Positions 9,584 through 17,216 of a DNA stretch of 64,000 nucleotides are shown here, one piece after another. The notes beneath the pieces are model-generated. The model did no database searches and was not told where the DNA came from. It saw nothing but the letters and a program-made list of their open reading frames with translations. The translations under genes and the position numbers were made by a program. Each line of letters begins with the position of its first letter. The stretch's first letter is position 1. Location of the stretch: positions 1 through 64,000 of the forward strand of contig CAZEAC010000006.1 in the NCBI GenBank assembly GCA_964510065.1, read 5' to 3'. This DNA is from CAZEAC01 sp964510065 (GTDB lineage: Bacteria; Bdellovibrionota_C; UBA2361; CAIXSY01).

Positions 9584-9760
9584 CTTGTGAGCATCTGTTA
9601 TAAAGCCGCGAAATAAGGCTAACTCGCAAGTTTCACCGGGCTTCTGCTACCTTAGCCGATGCCAAGATTTACGGATTAATATTCTCTAATTGAATTTCCG
9701 CGCGAGTTGTGGCGTCATATACTATCAATATTGCTAGGCATATATTCTTCTGGAAAAGTT

Positions 9761-11284
9761 ATGTTGAGATCATCAAGAAATTACCGTCGTCAATTTGGCT
9801 GCATTTCCACGCTACGAACTGTTCCTTTGGCAGCTCCTCCGCTCATGCTTCTTGCCTCCATACTAGTTGCAACCGTGCTATTTGCCGGTGCGTTATTTGC
9901 GGCAGTTCCATCGCAGGCCGAAGACGATGGCATAGCGCGAGCAAACGAGCTTTCGCAGGCCTTCGCAAAGGTTGCCGATAAGATTACCCCATCCGTAGTA
10001 AGCGTGATGTCGGTGACCAAGTCCAAAGTTCCGCAGGGCAAACGCGGCGCCACGCCCGATCCTTTTTTTGAGCCTTACCGGGACTTTTTCGGCGATGATC
10101 TTTTCGAACATTTCTTTCAGGGCCGTCCCGAAGGCCGTGCGCAACAGGGCCTCGGCACCGGTGTGATTGTTGACAACGATGGCCACATTCTCACGAACAA
10201 CCATGTCGTCGGCGACGCCGATGAAGTTACAGTTCGCCTGCAAAATGAAAAGACCTACAAAGCGAAAATTGTTGGAACCGACTCTCGCACTGATCTCGCG
10301 GTAATTCAGATAAAGGCGCCAGGGCTTGTGCCGGCGAAACTTGGCGACTCCGATCAATTAAAGATCGGCGAGTGGGTTGTTGCGTCTGGAAATCCATTCG
10401 GCCTAAACAATTCAATCACCGCCGGTATCGTGAGCGCGAAGGGCCGGAGCTTCATGGGCGGCGGCCAGTACGAAGATTTCATTCAGACTGATGCGGCGAT
10501 TAACCCGGGGAACAGCGGCGGACCACTTGTTGATCTGCATGGCGATGTTATCGGGATTAACACTGCAATATTTTCAAGAAGCGGTGGATACATGGGAATT
10601 GGGTTCGCAATTCCAATTAATATGGCGCGGAATGTGCTCCGAAGTCTCATCGACAAGGGTAAGGTGGTTCGCGGCTGGCTTGGTGTCGGCATTCAGAATC
10701 TTTCCGAAGATCTTTCGCAGTCGTTTAATTATGAAAGCACCGACGGCGCGCTCGTGGGTCAAATTGAGCCAAAAGGACCTGCGGCAAAGGCCAACTTACG
10801 TCAGGGAGATATTATAACCGCGATTAACGGCGAAAAAATACGGAATGTGAATCAGCTTCGCAATATGGTTGCCTCAATAGAACCGGGTACCAGCATTTCG
10901 ATTGACCTCTATCGTGAGGGCCAGAAAGAGCAGCTTAAACTTCGTGTGGGTGAGCTTCCATCACAAGGCGAAGCCCAAGAAGAGCCTGAAGAATCAGGAC
11001 TCGACCTCGGCATGAACGTAGAAAATCTCACGCCAGATCTCGGTCAACAGCTCGGAAGCAAGAAAGGATCCGGAGTTGTCGTGACCCAGGTGCGCCCAGG
11101 AGGACTTGCTGAGTCAGCTGGCCTTCAACCGCGTGATATAATCGTCAGCATCAATGGCAAAGCGCTTAAAGGAGTGACTGAGTTTAATGAGAGCGTAACT
11201 GCATCAGCGCTTAAGAAGGGTCTTCGCCTTGTTGTTGAGACACAGGGCATGGAACGCTTTGTGTTTTTACGTTCAGACGAGTGA
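9761..11284 (+). CDS. degP: Periplasmic HtrA/DegP serine protease
   Basis: A 507-residue Do-like protease and chaperone for misfolded periplasmic proteins. I take the ATG at 9761; the upstream TTG at 9707 would only add 18 non-conserved residues. An N-terminal hydrophobic stretch ending in VPSQAED is a signal peptide. The trypsin-like domain has the triad His148 (TNNHVVGD), Asp178 (SRTDLAV) and Ser252 (NPGNSGGPL). Two PDZ domains follow (about 285-375 and 405-500; GDIITAINGEKI and RDIIVSINGKAL). The regular DegP architecture and length are kept. It starts 177 bases after the PBP1b gene, so both envelope genes may share a transcript. Confidence 0.95.
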   Translation: MLRSSRNYRRQFGCISTLRTVPLAAPPLMLLASILVATVLFAGALFAAVPSQAEDDGIARANELSQAFAKVADKITPSVVSVMSVTKSKVPQGKRGATPDPFFEPYRDFFGDDLFEHFFQGRPEGRAQQGLGTGVIVDNDGHILTNNHVVGDADEVTVRLQNEKTYKAKIVGTDSRTDLAVIQIKAPGLVPAKLGDSDQLKIGEWVVASGNPFGLNNSITAGIVSAKGRSFMGGGQYEDFIQTDAAINPGNSGGPLVDLHGDVIGINTAIFSRSGGYMGIGFAIPINMARNVLRSLIDKGKVVRGWLGVGIQNLSEDLSQSFNYESTDGALVGQIEPKGPAAKANLRQGDIITAINGEKIRNVNQLRNMVASIEPGTSISIDLYREGQKEQLKLRVGELPSQGEAQEEPEESGLDLGMNVENLTPDLGQQLGSKKGSGVVVTQVRPGGLAESAGLQPRDIIVSINGKALKGVTEFNESVTASALKKGLRLVVETQGMERFVFLRSDE

Positions 11285-11304
11285 TTCGATAGCGTGGAGC
11301 AATT

Positions 11305-11351
11305 CTGGACTTCTCATAGCTTTCCGAAGCGCAAACCCGTGAGAAGTCCAG
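11305..11351. repeat. GGACTTCTCA inverted repeat
   Basis: The 12-base arms CTGGACTTCTCA (11305-11316) and TGAGAAGTCCAG (11340-11351) are perfect complements around a 23-base loop, just after the degP stop. No T-run follows, so this is not a standard terminator in either direction. The same CTGGACTTCTCAC word occurs at 51568-51580, which suggests a dispersed element. Confidence 0.7.
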
Positions 11352-11357
11352 GCTAGG

Positions 11358-11594
11358 TCAGTGTGACGCGAACCACTGTCCGAGGAGCAGCACCCCATAC
11401 GACAGTGAGAAAAGTGAACTAAAAATACAAAATGCGACAAATACTGGCTGGGTACGATACTCATCTCGCACTGACTGCATTGCCGCATTGAGCGCTCTTG
11501 CCAGAAAATGAAGGGTAAAAAAACAAATAATTAGTGCTGAGATAGCCCCTGAAACGATGGCGCAGTAGCGAAGCCCCAGAAAGAAATTATTCAT
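11358..11594 (-). CDS. Small two-span membrane protein
   Basis: A 78-residue product with no family I recognise. Two hydrophobic segments (about residues 10-33 and 50-72) are separated by a charged loop (QSVRDEYRTQP), which predicts a small integral membrane hairpin. It stands alone between degP (convergent) and ppa, from which it is separated by about 45 bases. The hydrophobic pattern and a stop directly in the repeat-flanked spacer make a real gene likely, but nothing shows its role. Confidence 0.55.
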   Translation of the reverse strand: MNNFFLGLRYCAIVSGAISALIICFFTLHFLARALNAAMQSVRDEYRTQPVFVAFCIFSSLFSLSYGVLLLGQWFASH

Positions 11595-11639
11595 AATAAA
11601 ACCAACACATTAGCGCAAAGTGCTGCGCGTTACGCTCTC

Positions 11640-12275
11640 TTATCGGGAACTACTGGCATTTTGCTCCAGCAGCCGGGAGTAGTCACTCTGGCTCTCTTGA
11701 ATCACCTTGCGCGCCTCAGCAGCACCATAGACCTCAGGAATTTCGACCTTTTTCCCAGCATCGCCTGGCATGTCCTTATAGGTAAGAAAATAGTGTCGCA
11801 GCCGGGTCACCACAGCATCGGGACACTGCTCAATCGAACGCCACGCCCCATACACCGGGTCATCTTTCAGCACAGCAAGAACCTTATCGTCGGCGAGCGC
11901 CGCATCAATCATTCGAAAGCCGCCTATCGGAACAGCCTCAAGCAAAATATCTCCGTGCGGGATACTTCGCTCGGTAAGCACACAGATATCAAGCGGATCG
12001 CCATCGCCGTCAATGCCAGTTCGCTTTGTCGCACTGCAACAAAGCTGCCCTACTCCCTTTCCGCAGTAGGTCTGCGGAATAAAGCCATAGAGCGTGGGGC
12101 ACTGATTTGAGTAACGCTGCGGTCTATCGACCCGAAGGTGCCCAGTGGCTTTATCAATTTCATATTTAACCGTGTCTGTCGGAACGATTTCGATATACGC
12201 ATTGACTAAGTTTGGCGCATCTACCCCGGCCGACACTCCATGCCAGGGATGCGCTTTGGAAAGCGGGAAACTCAT
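11640..12275 (-). CDS. ppa: Inorganic pyrophosphatase, family I
   Basis: This 211-residue soluble enzyme hydrolyses pyrophosphate and so pulls biosynthetic reactions forward. The metal-binding signature DGDPLDICVL (residues ~88-97) with the nearby GDGDPLD aspartates is diagnostic for family I; YGFIPQTY precedes it. It is a little longer than the 175-residue bacterial norm, with an extra N-terminal stretch (MSFPLSKAHPWHGVSAG) similar to forms in other phyla. The start overlaps the map stop by 4 bases (ATGA), so translation is coupled to methionine aminopeptidase. Confidence 0.95.
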   Translation of the reverse strand: MSFPLSKAHPWHGVSAGVDAPNLVNAYIEIVPTDTVKYEIDKATGHLRVDRPQRYSNQCPTLYGFIPQTYCGKGVGQLCCSATKRTGIDGDGDPLDICVLTERSIPHGDILLEAVPIGGFRMIDAALADDKVLAVLKDDPVYGAWRSIEQCPDAVVTRLRHYFLTYKDMPGDAGKKVEIPEVYGAAEARKVIQESQSDYSRLLEQNASSSR

Positions 12276-13072
12276 GCCTGCGCACTCCTTCCGTATTTCG
12301 GGCTCATGGTAAGAATTTCATATCCAGTTTTGGTGACCAACACGGTATGCTCCCACTGTGCCGAAAGCGCCCCGTCCGCCGTGCGTACCGTCCACCCGTC
12401 TACCTTTGAAAGTACCGTGCGCGCGGTGCCGATGTTAATCATCGGCTCGATCGTGAACGTCATTCCAGGCGCCATTTCATCGCCGTATCCACGCTTGCCT
12501 ATGTGCAGCACCTGCGGTGGCTCGTGAAACTCACGACCAAGTCCATGCCCAGTATATTCGCGAACGATGCCGTAATTCTTGCCGGTCTTTTTTATAAATT
12601 CTTGAATCGCCGCACCAATGTCGCCAAAATGTTTTCCGGGCGCGACCTCTTCAATTCCCACATAAAGTGCCTGCTCTGTAATCTTCACGAGCGTCACGGC
12701 TTCATCACTACAAGCTTCACGGCCACCGACATAATACATTCGGCTCGAGTCACCGTGGTAACCCTCGAAAATGCTTGTCACATCTACATTGATAATATCG
12801 CCAGCTTTCAAAACTTCGTACGGACTCGGTACGCCGTGACACACAACATCGTTGATTGACGTGCACACCGACTTAGTAAAACCTTTATAATTAAGTGGTG
12901 CGGGCAAAGCTCCTTGCGCAACAGTTTTCTTATGCACGAAGTCATTTATCTCTTCAGTGCTCACGCCAGGCTTAATAAGCTCCTCTACTTGATCAAGAAT
13001 TTCAGCCGTCAGCTGACACGCCTTGCGCATGCTCTCAATCTCTTTCGGCCGTTTCTTTGGGATCTGATTCAC
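12272..13072 (-). CDS. map: Methionine aminopeptidase type I
   Basis: Removes the initiator methionine from nascent proteins. The dinuclear metal ligands of the pita-bread fold are visible: D in NVDVTS, D in GYHGDSSRMY, H in TGHGLGREFHEPP, E in TIEPM and E in WEHTVLV. The frame is open to an ATG at 13141, but a GTG at 13072 is preceded by a strong AGAGGAG, overlaps the EVE gene stop by 4 bases (GTGA) and gives a standard 266-residue protein, so I use it. It forms a translationally coupled operon with the EVE gene upstream and ppa downstream. Confidence 0.95.
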   Translation of the reverse strand: MNQIPKKRPKEIESMRKACQLTAEILDQVEELIKPGVSTEEINDFVHKKTVAQGALPAPLNYKGFTKSVCTSINDVVCHGVPSPYEVLKAGDIINVDVTSIFEGYHGDSSRMYYVGGREACSDEAVTLVKITEQALYVGIEEVAPGKHFGDIGAAIQEFIKKTGKNYGIVREYTGHGLGREFHEPPQVLHIGKRGYGDEMAPGMTFTIEPMINIGTARTVLSKVDGWTVRTADGALSAQWEHTVLVTKTGYEILTMSPKYGRSAQA

Positions 13073-13581
13073 GCGTCTCCTCTTACCGCAAACGCCCTTT
13101 CGGCCTCTACCTGTTTTCTTCCACTTGGCCGCGAGGCGCATTCAAGTAGTATTGAAAAGTGTTTCTGGCTTAGCGGCTGCACGCTCAGCCGGCTTCCTTT
13201 CTGCAAAAGAAGCATTCCGTCAAGGCCTTTGAGTTTCTTTATCTCTTTAAGATCAAGAAGCTCGGCAAACTGCCGCACAAACTTAATATCGGGACAAACC
13301 CAGCGCGGATCGCTTTTCGTCGACTTAGGATCGTAATATTCAGAGTTTTTTTCAAATTGGCTCGGATCAGGATAGGCTTCACGCACAACCTCGGCAACTC
13401 CGACAACTCCGGCGGGGTCCTGACTTGAGTGATAGACTAACAGCTGATCGCCAAGTTTCATCTCGCGCATAAAATTTCGTGCCTGATAGTTCCTCACCCC
13501 ATGCCAATGCGTCACTTTATCACGCGCAAGATCTGTGATTGAGTAATGATCTGGTTCAGTTTTGACAAGCCAGTAACGCAT
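13069..13581 (-). CDS. EVE domain protein
   Basis: A 170-residue protein starting MRYWLVKTEPDHYSI, the hallmark N-terminus of bacterial EVE proteins related to human THYN1. EVE domains are PUA-like folds; several bind modified bases in DNA or RNA. Typical signatures WHGVRNYQARNFMREMKLGD and VYHSSQDPAGVVGVAEVVREAYPD are intact. I place the start at the internal ATG, five codons below the first one, because family members begin there. It is the first gene of the EVE-map-ppa operon. The natural ligand is unknown. Confidence 0.92.
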   Translation of the reverse strand: MRYWLVKTEPDHYSITDLARDKVTHWHGVRNYQARNFMREMKLGDQLLVYHSSQDPAGVVGVAEVVREAYPDPSQFEKNSEYYDPKSTKSDPRWVCPDIKFVRQFAELLDLKEIKKLKGLDGMLLLQKGSRLSVQPLSQKHFSILLECASRPSGRKQVEAERAFAVRGDA

Positions 13582-13640
13582 AAGTAGGCTACCCACTTAT
13601 ACAGTGTAGTATTGTTCCAGAGCAATCGCTGGCTTCACCC

Positions 13641-14297
13641 ATGAGCTTTAAATCACATTTTACGGATAAATTTGGCTTTTGTTGCCAAAACTTTCACTCT
13701 GAAAGCGCTCTTCCAGAGCTCACGGCGGAAGAACAGGCAATACTCTCGCCGGCAGCCTCACCCAAAAGACGTCGCGAGTTTGCCTTTGGACGCCATGTCG
13801 CTCGCGAGGCGCTCCGCGCTGTCGGCTACAATCCAGCGCCTGCAGTGCTTCGTGGCACTGCACGGGAGCCGGCATGGCCACCCGGTGTCGTCGGATCGCT
13901 TAGCCACTGCGATGGAGCAGCAGCGGCGCTTGTGACAAAGGAACCAAGTATCCTCGCTATAGGAATCGATCTCGAGAGGCTCTCCGATCGGAGGAGCGAT
14001 ATAAGTGCTCATATTGCCGGCACCGACGAACTGGCCTGGATAAATAGCGCTGCTGAGCGCGCGCAGTCGACACTGCTGCTCTTTTCCGCAAAAGAGAGTT
14101 TCTATAAAGCTACCTACCCAATTACCGGAAAGTATCTTGGATTCAAGGATGTACGGATTGTTCCAGATGCCTCACTGCTCGTAGGCGAGCTTCTTGTTGA
14201 CCTCACGCCGCATTTTGAGCACGGATACCGCTTTCATGTTCGATATGCATGGGAGGAGGCACTGCTCATGACCTGGATTATCCTGGAGCGCGCCTAA
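13641..14297 (+). CDS. 4'-phosphopantetheinyl transferase
   Basis: Transfers the phosphopantetheine arm of CoA to the serine of carrier proteins. The 218-residue product has the EntD/Npt-type motifs: RRREFAFGRHVAREAL in the N-terminal half, SLSHCDG, the Mg2+-binding GIDLE and FSAKESFYKA. The length matches the EntD branch rather than AcpS. It diverges from the EVE operon across about 60 bases. Whether it serves fatty acid synthase or a secondary-metabolite synthase cannot be told, since no carrier protein or synthase gene lies in the window. Confidence 0.9.
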   Translation: MSFKSHFTDKFGFCCQNFHSESALPELTAEEQAILSPAASPKRRREFAFGRHVAREALRAVGYNPAPAVLRGTAREPAWPPGVVGSLSHCDGAAAALVTKEPSILAIGIDLERLSDRRSDISAHIAGTDELAWINSAAERAQSTLLLFSAKESFYKATYPITGKYLGFKDVRIVPDASLLVGELLVDLTPHFEHGYRFHVRYAWEEALLMTWIILERA

Positions 14298-14378
14298 AAA
14301 AAACCACTCCATAGGAGACTAAATCCGCTGTTGCCCTTATTAATGGGCATACTATACATTGGCTCCGAGTAGATATCC

Positions 14379-14696
14379 ATGAAACCGTACTTCTTATTTT
14401 TTGCCGTTGCCTTCGCGCTTTGTGCTCGCGCATACAGTGAAGAATCGAGTGCCGATACTTTCTGGCGCGATCTTTCACGATGCAGCAAAGACAGTGATTG
14501 CGTAAGCGCGGTAGTTGCATGGCCCGCCTGTAATCATGAGTGCGGGAAATACAAACACGAACGTTGTGACAGCTCGGTTCGCGTATGCCCGGCAATGAAT
14601 ACCACGACTCAAATTCTTGCCGATTGCGCAATGAACGCTCCGTGTCGTCCTCCTAAAAGGATCTGGTGTGACTCAGGAAGCTGCAAGAGTGAGTAA
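14379..14696 (+). CDS. Secreted cysteine-rich small protein
   Basis: A 105-residue precursor with a clear signal peptide (MKPYFLFFAVAFALCARAYS) and a mature part of about 85 residues holding ten cysteines, enough for five disulfide bonds (SRCSKDSDCV, NHECGKYKHERC, DCAMNAPC, WCDSGSCKSE). It has no recognised family, although the pattern CSKDSDCV...C resembles other delta-type secreted Cys-rich proteins. The last 29 bases overlap the start of the PAP2 gene, so the two are probably coupled. Confidence 0.7.
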   Translation: MKPYFLFFAVAFALCARAYSEESSADTFWRDLSRCSKDSDCVSAVVAWPACNHECGKYKHERCDSSVRVCPAMNTTTQILADCAMNAPCRPPKRIWCDSGSCKSE

Positions 14697-15378
14697 CTCG
14701 CTTGAGATGGGCGGCGCAGATTCTCCTGCCGCGACAAGTACGTGGAGAGACCAGCTCAAGAAACGTCACAAATTTAGACGTCCCTTTAAAATTTTCTGCA
14801 ACGTCGTCGGAATCTCCGGATTTTTCCCTCTCTATTTCTGGGTCTTGAGAAATCCACTTGGACCAGTAACGGCAATGCCGGTTACCGCATTCGATCGTTT
14901 TTTCGACTTTTGCCCCCAAGCCTTGCCATTGTATTTGTCGCTTTGGGTATATATTGCAATACCTCCGGCACTGCTGAATCAGGTTAGGACGCTGTATTCT
15001 TATCTTTTCGCCGAGGTAGTAATAAGCGTCGTGGGCCTCACGATTTTCCTGTTCTGGCCCTCTGCAGCCTCATGGCCCACGCATGCGTGGGCCGAGTATC
15101 CCACAGTTGATTTTATCAAATCGCTAGACGCTCCCGGCAACGCCTGCCCCTCACTTCATGCGGCTTACGCGATTTTTTCAGTCATTTGGCTTGATCGGAT
15201 CTTACGACGTGTCGACGCGCCAAAACTACTGCTGATCTTAAATTGGATCTGGTGCCTTGGAATTATCTATTCAACCATCGCCGTCAGACAACATGTCATT
15301 GCCGATCTGATTGCCGGGGCCATTTTAGGAGCACTCACCGCGATCATTCATATTCGCTGGTATAAAGCGGTGACGTAA
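14668..15378 (+). CDS. PAP2-family membrane phosphatase
   Basis: A 236-residue protein with about five or six transmembrane segments. The acid-phosphatase motifs are CPSLHAAYA (the SxxxH signature, with Ser and His conserved) and RQHVIADLIAGA (the histidine nucleophile region). The family includes phosphatidate phosphatases, undecaprenyl-diphosphatases and inositol-phosphorylceramide-type synthases; substrate cannot be assigned. The GTG start at 14668 lies 8 bases after an AAAAGG and overlaps the Cys-rich gene; an ATG at 14707 is an alternative. Confidence 0.82.
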   Translation: MTQEAARVSNSLEMGGADSPAATSTWRDQLKKRHKFRRPFKIFCNVVGISGFFPLYFWVLRNPLGPVTAMPVTAFDRFFDFCPQALPLYLSLWVYIAIPPALLNQVRTLYSYLFAEVVISVVGLTIFLFWPSAASWPTHAWAEYPTVDFIKSLDAPGNACPSLHAAYAIFSVIWLDRILRRVDAPKLLLILNWIWCLGIIYSTIAVRQHVIADLIAGAILGALTAIIHIRWYKAVT

Positions 15379-15449
15379 GTTTCTCAGCTTCGGCACCTTC
15401 GCGCATTATTCTGTAACTACTTTTTGGGAATCGGTAGCTTTTTCCGCTA

Positions 15450-15524
15450 CTCTGTGACCTTTGTGCCTCCGTGTCTCTGTGGTTTGGCTACTTTAAAAAC
15501 CACAGAGACACGGAGGCCGCAGAG
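15450..15524. repeat. CCACAGAG palindrome, copy 1
   Basis: A perfect 19-base inverted repeat (15465-15483 and 15499-15517) with an outer CTCTG/CAGAG pair encloses a 15-base loop. The same core, a stem ending in CTGTGGT and ACCACAG, is found at 45512-45660 and 59211-59344. This copy is in the spacer between the PAP2 gene and the carboxylase operon. The three copies share the core but differ in arm sequence, as in a dispersed REP- or MITE-like family. Confidence 0.8.
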
Positions 15525-15580
15525 CTAGGGAAAGAATACCCGGGGTTAATGAGTAGCTAGCCGAGTTCCTACGCATTCAG

Positions 15581-15586
15581 TACAAT
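15581..15586 (+). promoter_or_regulatory. Possible -10 box of carboxylase operon
   Basis: TACAAT ends only 7 bases before the mccB ATG at 15594, and no Shine-Dalgarno is present. If it is used, transcription would begin at or next to the start codon, giving a leaderless mRNA. No good -35 box is visible (best TAGCCG). Confidence 0.35.
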
Positions 15587-15593
15587 TTGGTTC

Positions 15594-17198
15594 ATGCAGA
15601 TTGGCAGCGAAGCGCAGGTAAAATCGAAGGAGTATCGCGACAATTATCATGAGAACAGCAAGCTAGTTCAGGCGCTTGAGAAGACGCGGAAGCTTGCATC
15701 TCCCGAGCATAAGGATCCATCGGTGAAGCGCCACACTCAACGTGGGAAGCTTCTTGCCCGCGACAGGGTCGAAGCGCTTCTCGACTCGGGTTCGCCGTTT
15801 CTCGAAATTGCTCCCTTTGCCGGGCTGAATCTTTACGAGGGAGTTCGTGCGGGAGCGGGAATCGTCTGCGGCATCGGTCGAGTAAGCGGTCGCGAGTGTA
15901 TGATTGTCGCGAACGACGCTACCGTAAAAGGCGGAACCTATTTCCCAATAACCGTAAAAAAGCATCTTCGTGCCCAGGAGATTGCTGCCGAAAATCGACT
16001 CCCCTGCGTATACTTAGTCGATTCCGGCGGCGCGTACCTTCCGCTTCAAGACGAGGTCTTTCCGGACCGTGAGCATTTCGGACGAATATTTTTCAATCAA
16101 GCGCGCATGAGCGCGGCGGGGATCGCTCAAATTGCCGTGGTGATGGGCTCGTGCACCGCGGGTGGGGCCTATGTCCCCGCAATGAGCGATCAAGCAGTGA
16201 TCGTCGAAAAGCAGGGGACTATATTTTTAGGCGGCCCACCACTGGTGAAAGCTGCAACTGGCGAGGAGGTAAGCGCGGAGGATCTCGGTGGCGGCGAGGT
16301 GCATTCGACGATTAGCGGCGTAACGGATTACCTGGAGCGCGGCGATGCGGATGCATTGCTTCGGGCGCGAACTATTGTCTCGCAGCTTGGCCCGCACTAC
16401 AAGGATCGTGCATTTCAAGTTGCGCCCGAAAAACCCGCGTTCTGTTCCGACGAACTTCTCGGGCTTATTCCTGGTTCGTCACGGCGCTATTTCCCCATGC
16501 GCGAAATTATAGGGCGGATTGTTGATGCCAGCGATTTTGAGGAATTTAAGGCGCGCTACGGCAAAACTCTCATTTGCGGCTTCGCGAAGATCGAAGGAAT
16601 TACTGTCGGGATTCTTGCGAACGACGGAATTCTCTTCTCCGAGAGCGCGCTGAAAGGCGCTCATTTTATCCAGCTCTGCTGTCAACGGGACATCCCGCTT
16701 CTCTTTTTACAGAATATCACCGGCTTCATGGTCGGCAAGGAATACGAGCACCGCGGTATCGCGAAAGATGGCGCAAAACTTGTAAGCGCAGTCGCCTGTG
16801 CGGCAGTGCCTAAGATTACACTTATCGTTGGCGGATCGTTTGGCGCTGGGAATTACGGCATGTGTGGCCGGGCATATCAGCCACGCTTTCTCTATATGTG
16901 GCCTAATGCCAAGATCTCAGTCATGGGCCCCGAACAGGCCTCTTCGGTACTCGCGCAGGTTCGCGAGGACTCACTGCGATCGCAAGGGAAAAGAATCGAC
17001 AAGAAAGAGCTTGAACGCTACCGCGCTAAGATTCAGAGTGATTACGAATCACAGGCATCGGCGTGGTATGCAAGTGCGAGACTTTGGGATGACGGCATAA
17101 TCGATCCGCGAGATAGTAGACGCATTATCGGACTCTCCCTTTCGGCCTGCTACAATGCGCCTAGCGCAAAAAGCAGCTTCGGAGTTTTCAGGATGTAA
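15594..17198 (+). CDS. mccB: Methylcrotonyl-CoA carboxylase beta subunit
   Basis: Carboxyltransferase subunit that moves the carboxyl group from biotin to 3-methylcrotonyl-CoA in leucine breakdown. The 534 residues carry the crotonase-like fold of acyl-CoA carboxyltransferases. Runs such as VKGGTYFPITVKKHLRAQEI, LVDSGGAYLPLQDEVFPDRE and GSCTAGGAYVPAMSD, plus GTIFLGGPPLVKAATGEEVS, are typical of the MCC/geranyl-CoA branch rather than propionyl-CoA carboxylase. The C-terminal domain has GSFGAGNYGMCGRAYQPRF. The alpha subunit follows after 18 bases. Geranyl-CoA carboxylase is the main alternative. Confidence 0.92.
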   Translation: MQIGSEAQVKSKEYRDNYHENSKLVQALEKTRKLASPEHKDPSVKRHTQRGKLLARDRVEALLDSGSPFLEIAPFAGLNLYEGVRAGAGIVCGIGRVSGRECMIVANDATVKGGTYFPITVKKHLRAQEIAAENRLPCVYLVDSGGAYLPLQDEVFPDREHFGRIFFNQARMSAAGIAQIAVVMGSCTAGGAYVPAMSDQAVIVEKQGTIFLGGPPLVKAATGEEVSAEDLGGGEVHSTISGVTDYLERGDADALLRARTIVSQLGPHYKDRAFQVAPEKPAFCSDELLGLIPGSSRRYFPMREIIGRIVDASDFEEFKARYGKTLICGFAKIEGITVGILANDGILFSESALKGAHFIQLCCQRDIPLLFLQNITGFMVGKEYEHRGIAKDGAKLVSAVACAAVPKITLIVGGSFGAGNYGMCGRAYQPRFLYMWPNAKISVMGPEQASSVLAQVREDSLRSQGKRIDKKELERYRAKIQSDYESQASAWYASARLWDDGIIDPRDSRRIIGLSLSACYNAPSAKSSFGVFRM

Positions 17199-17216
17199 CT
17201 CTTCGGGCAACATACT

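Noticed and set aside
11305..11351. Inverted repeat as a degP terminator
   Set aside because: No T-run on either side; also related to another site, so it fits a repeat better.
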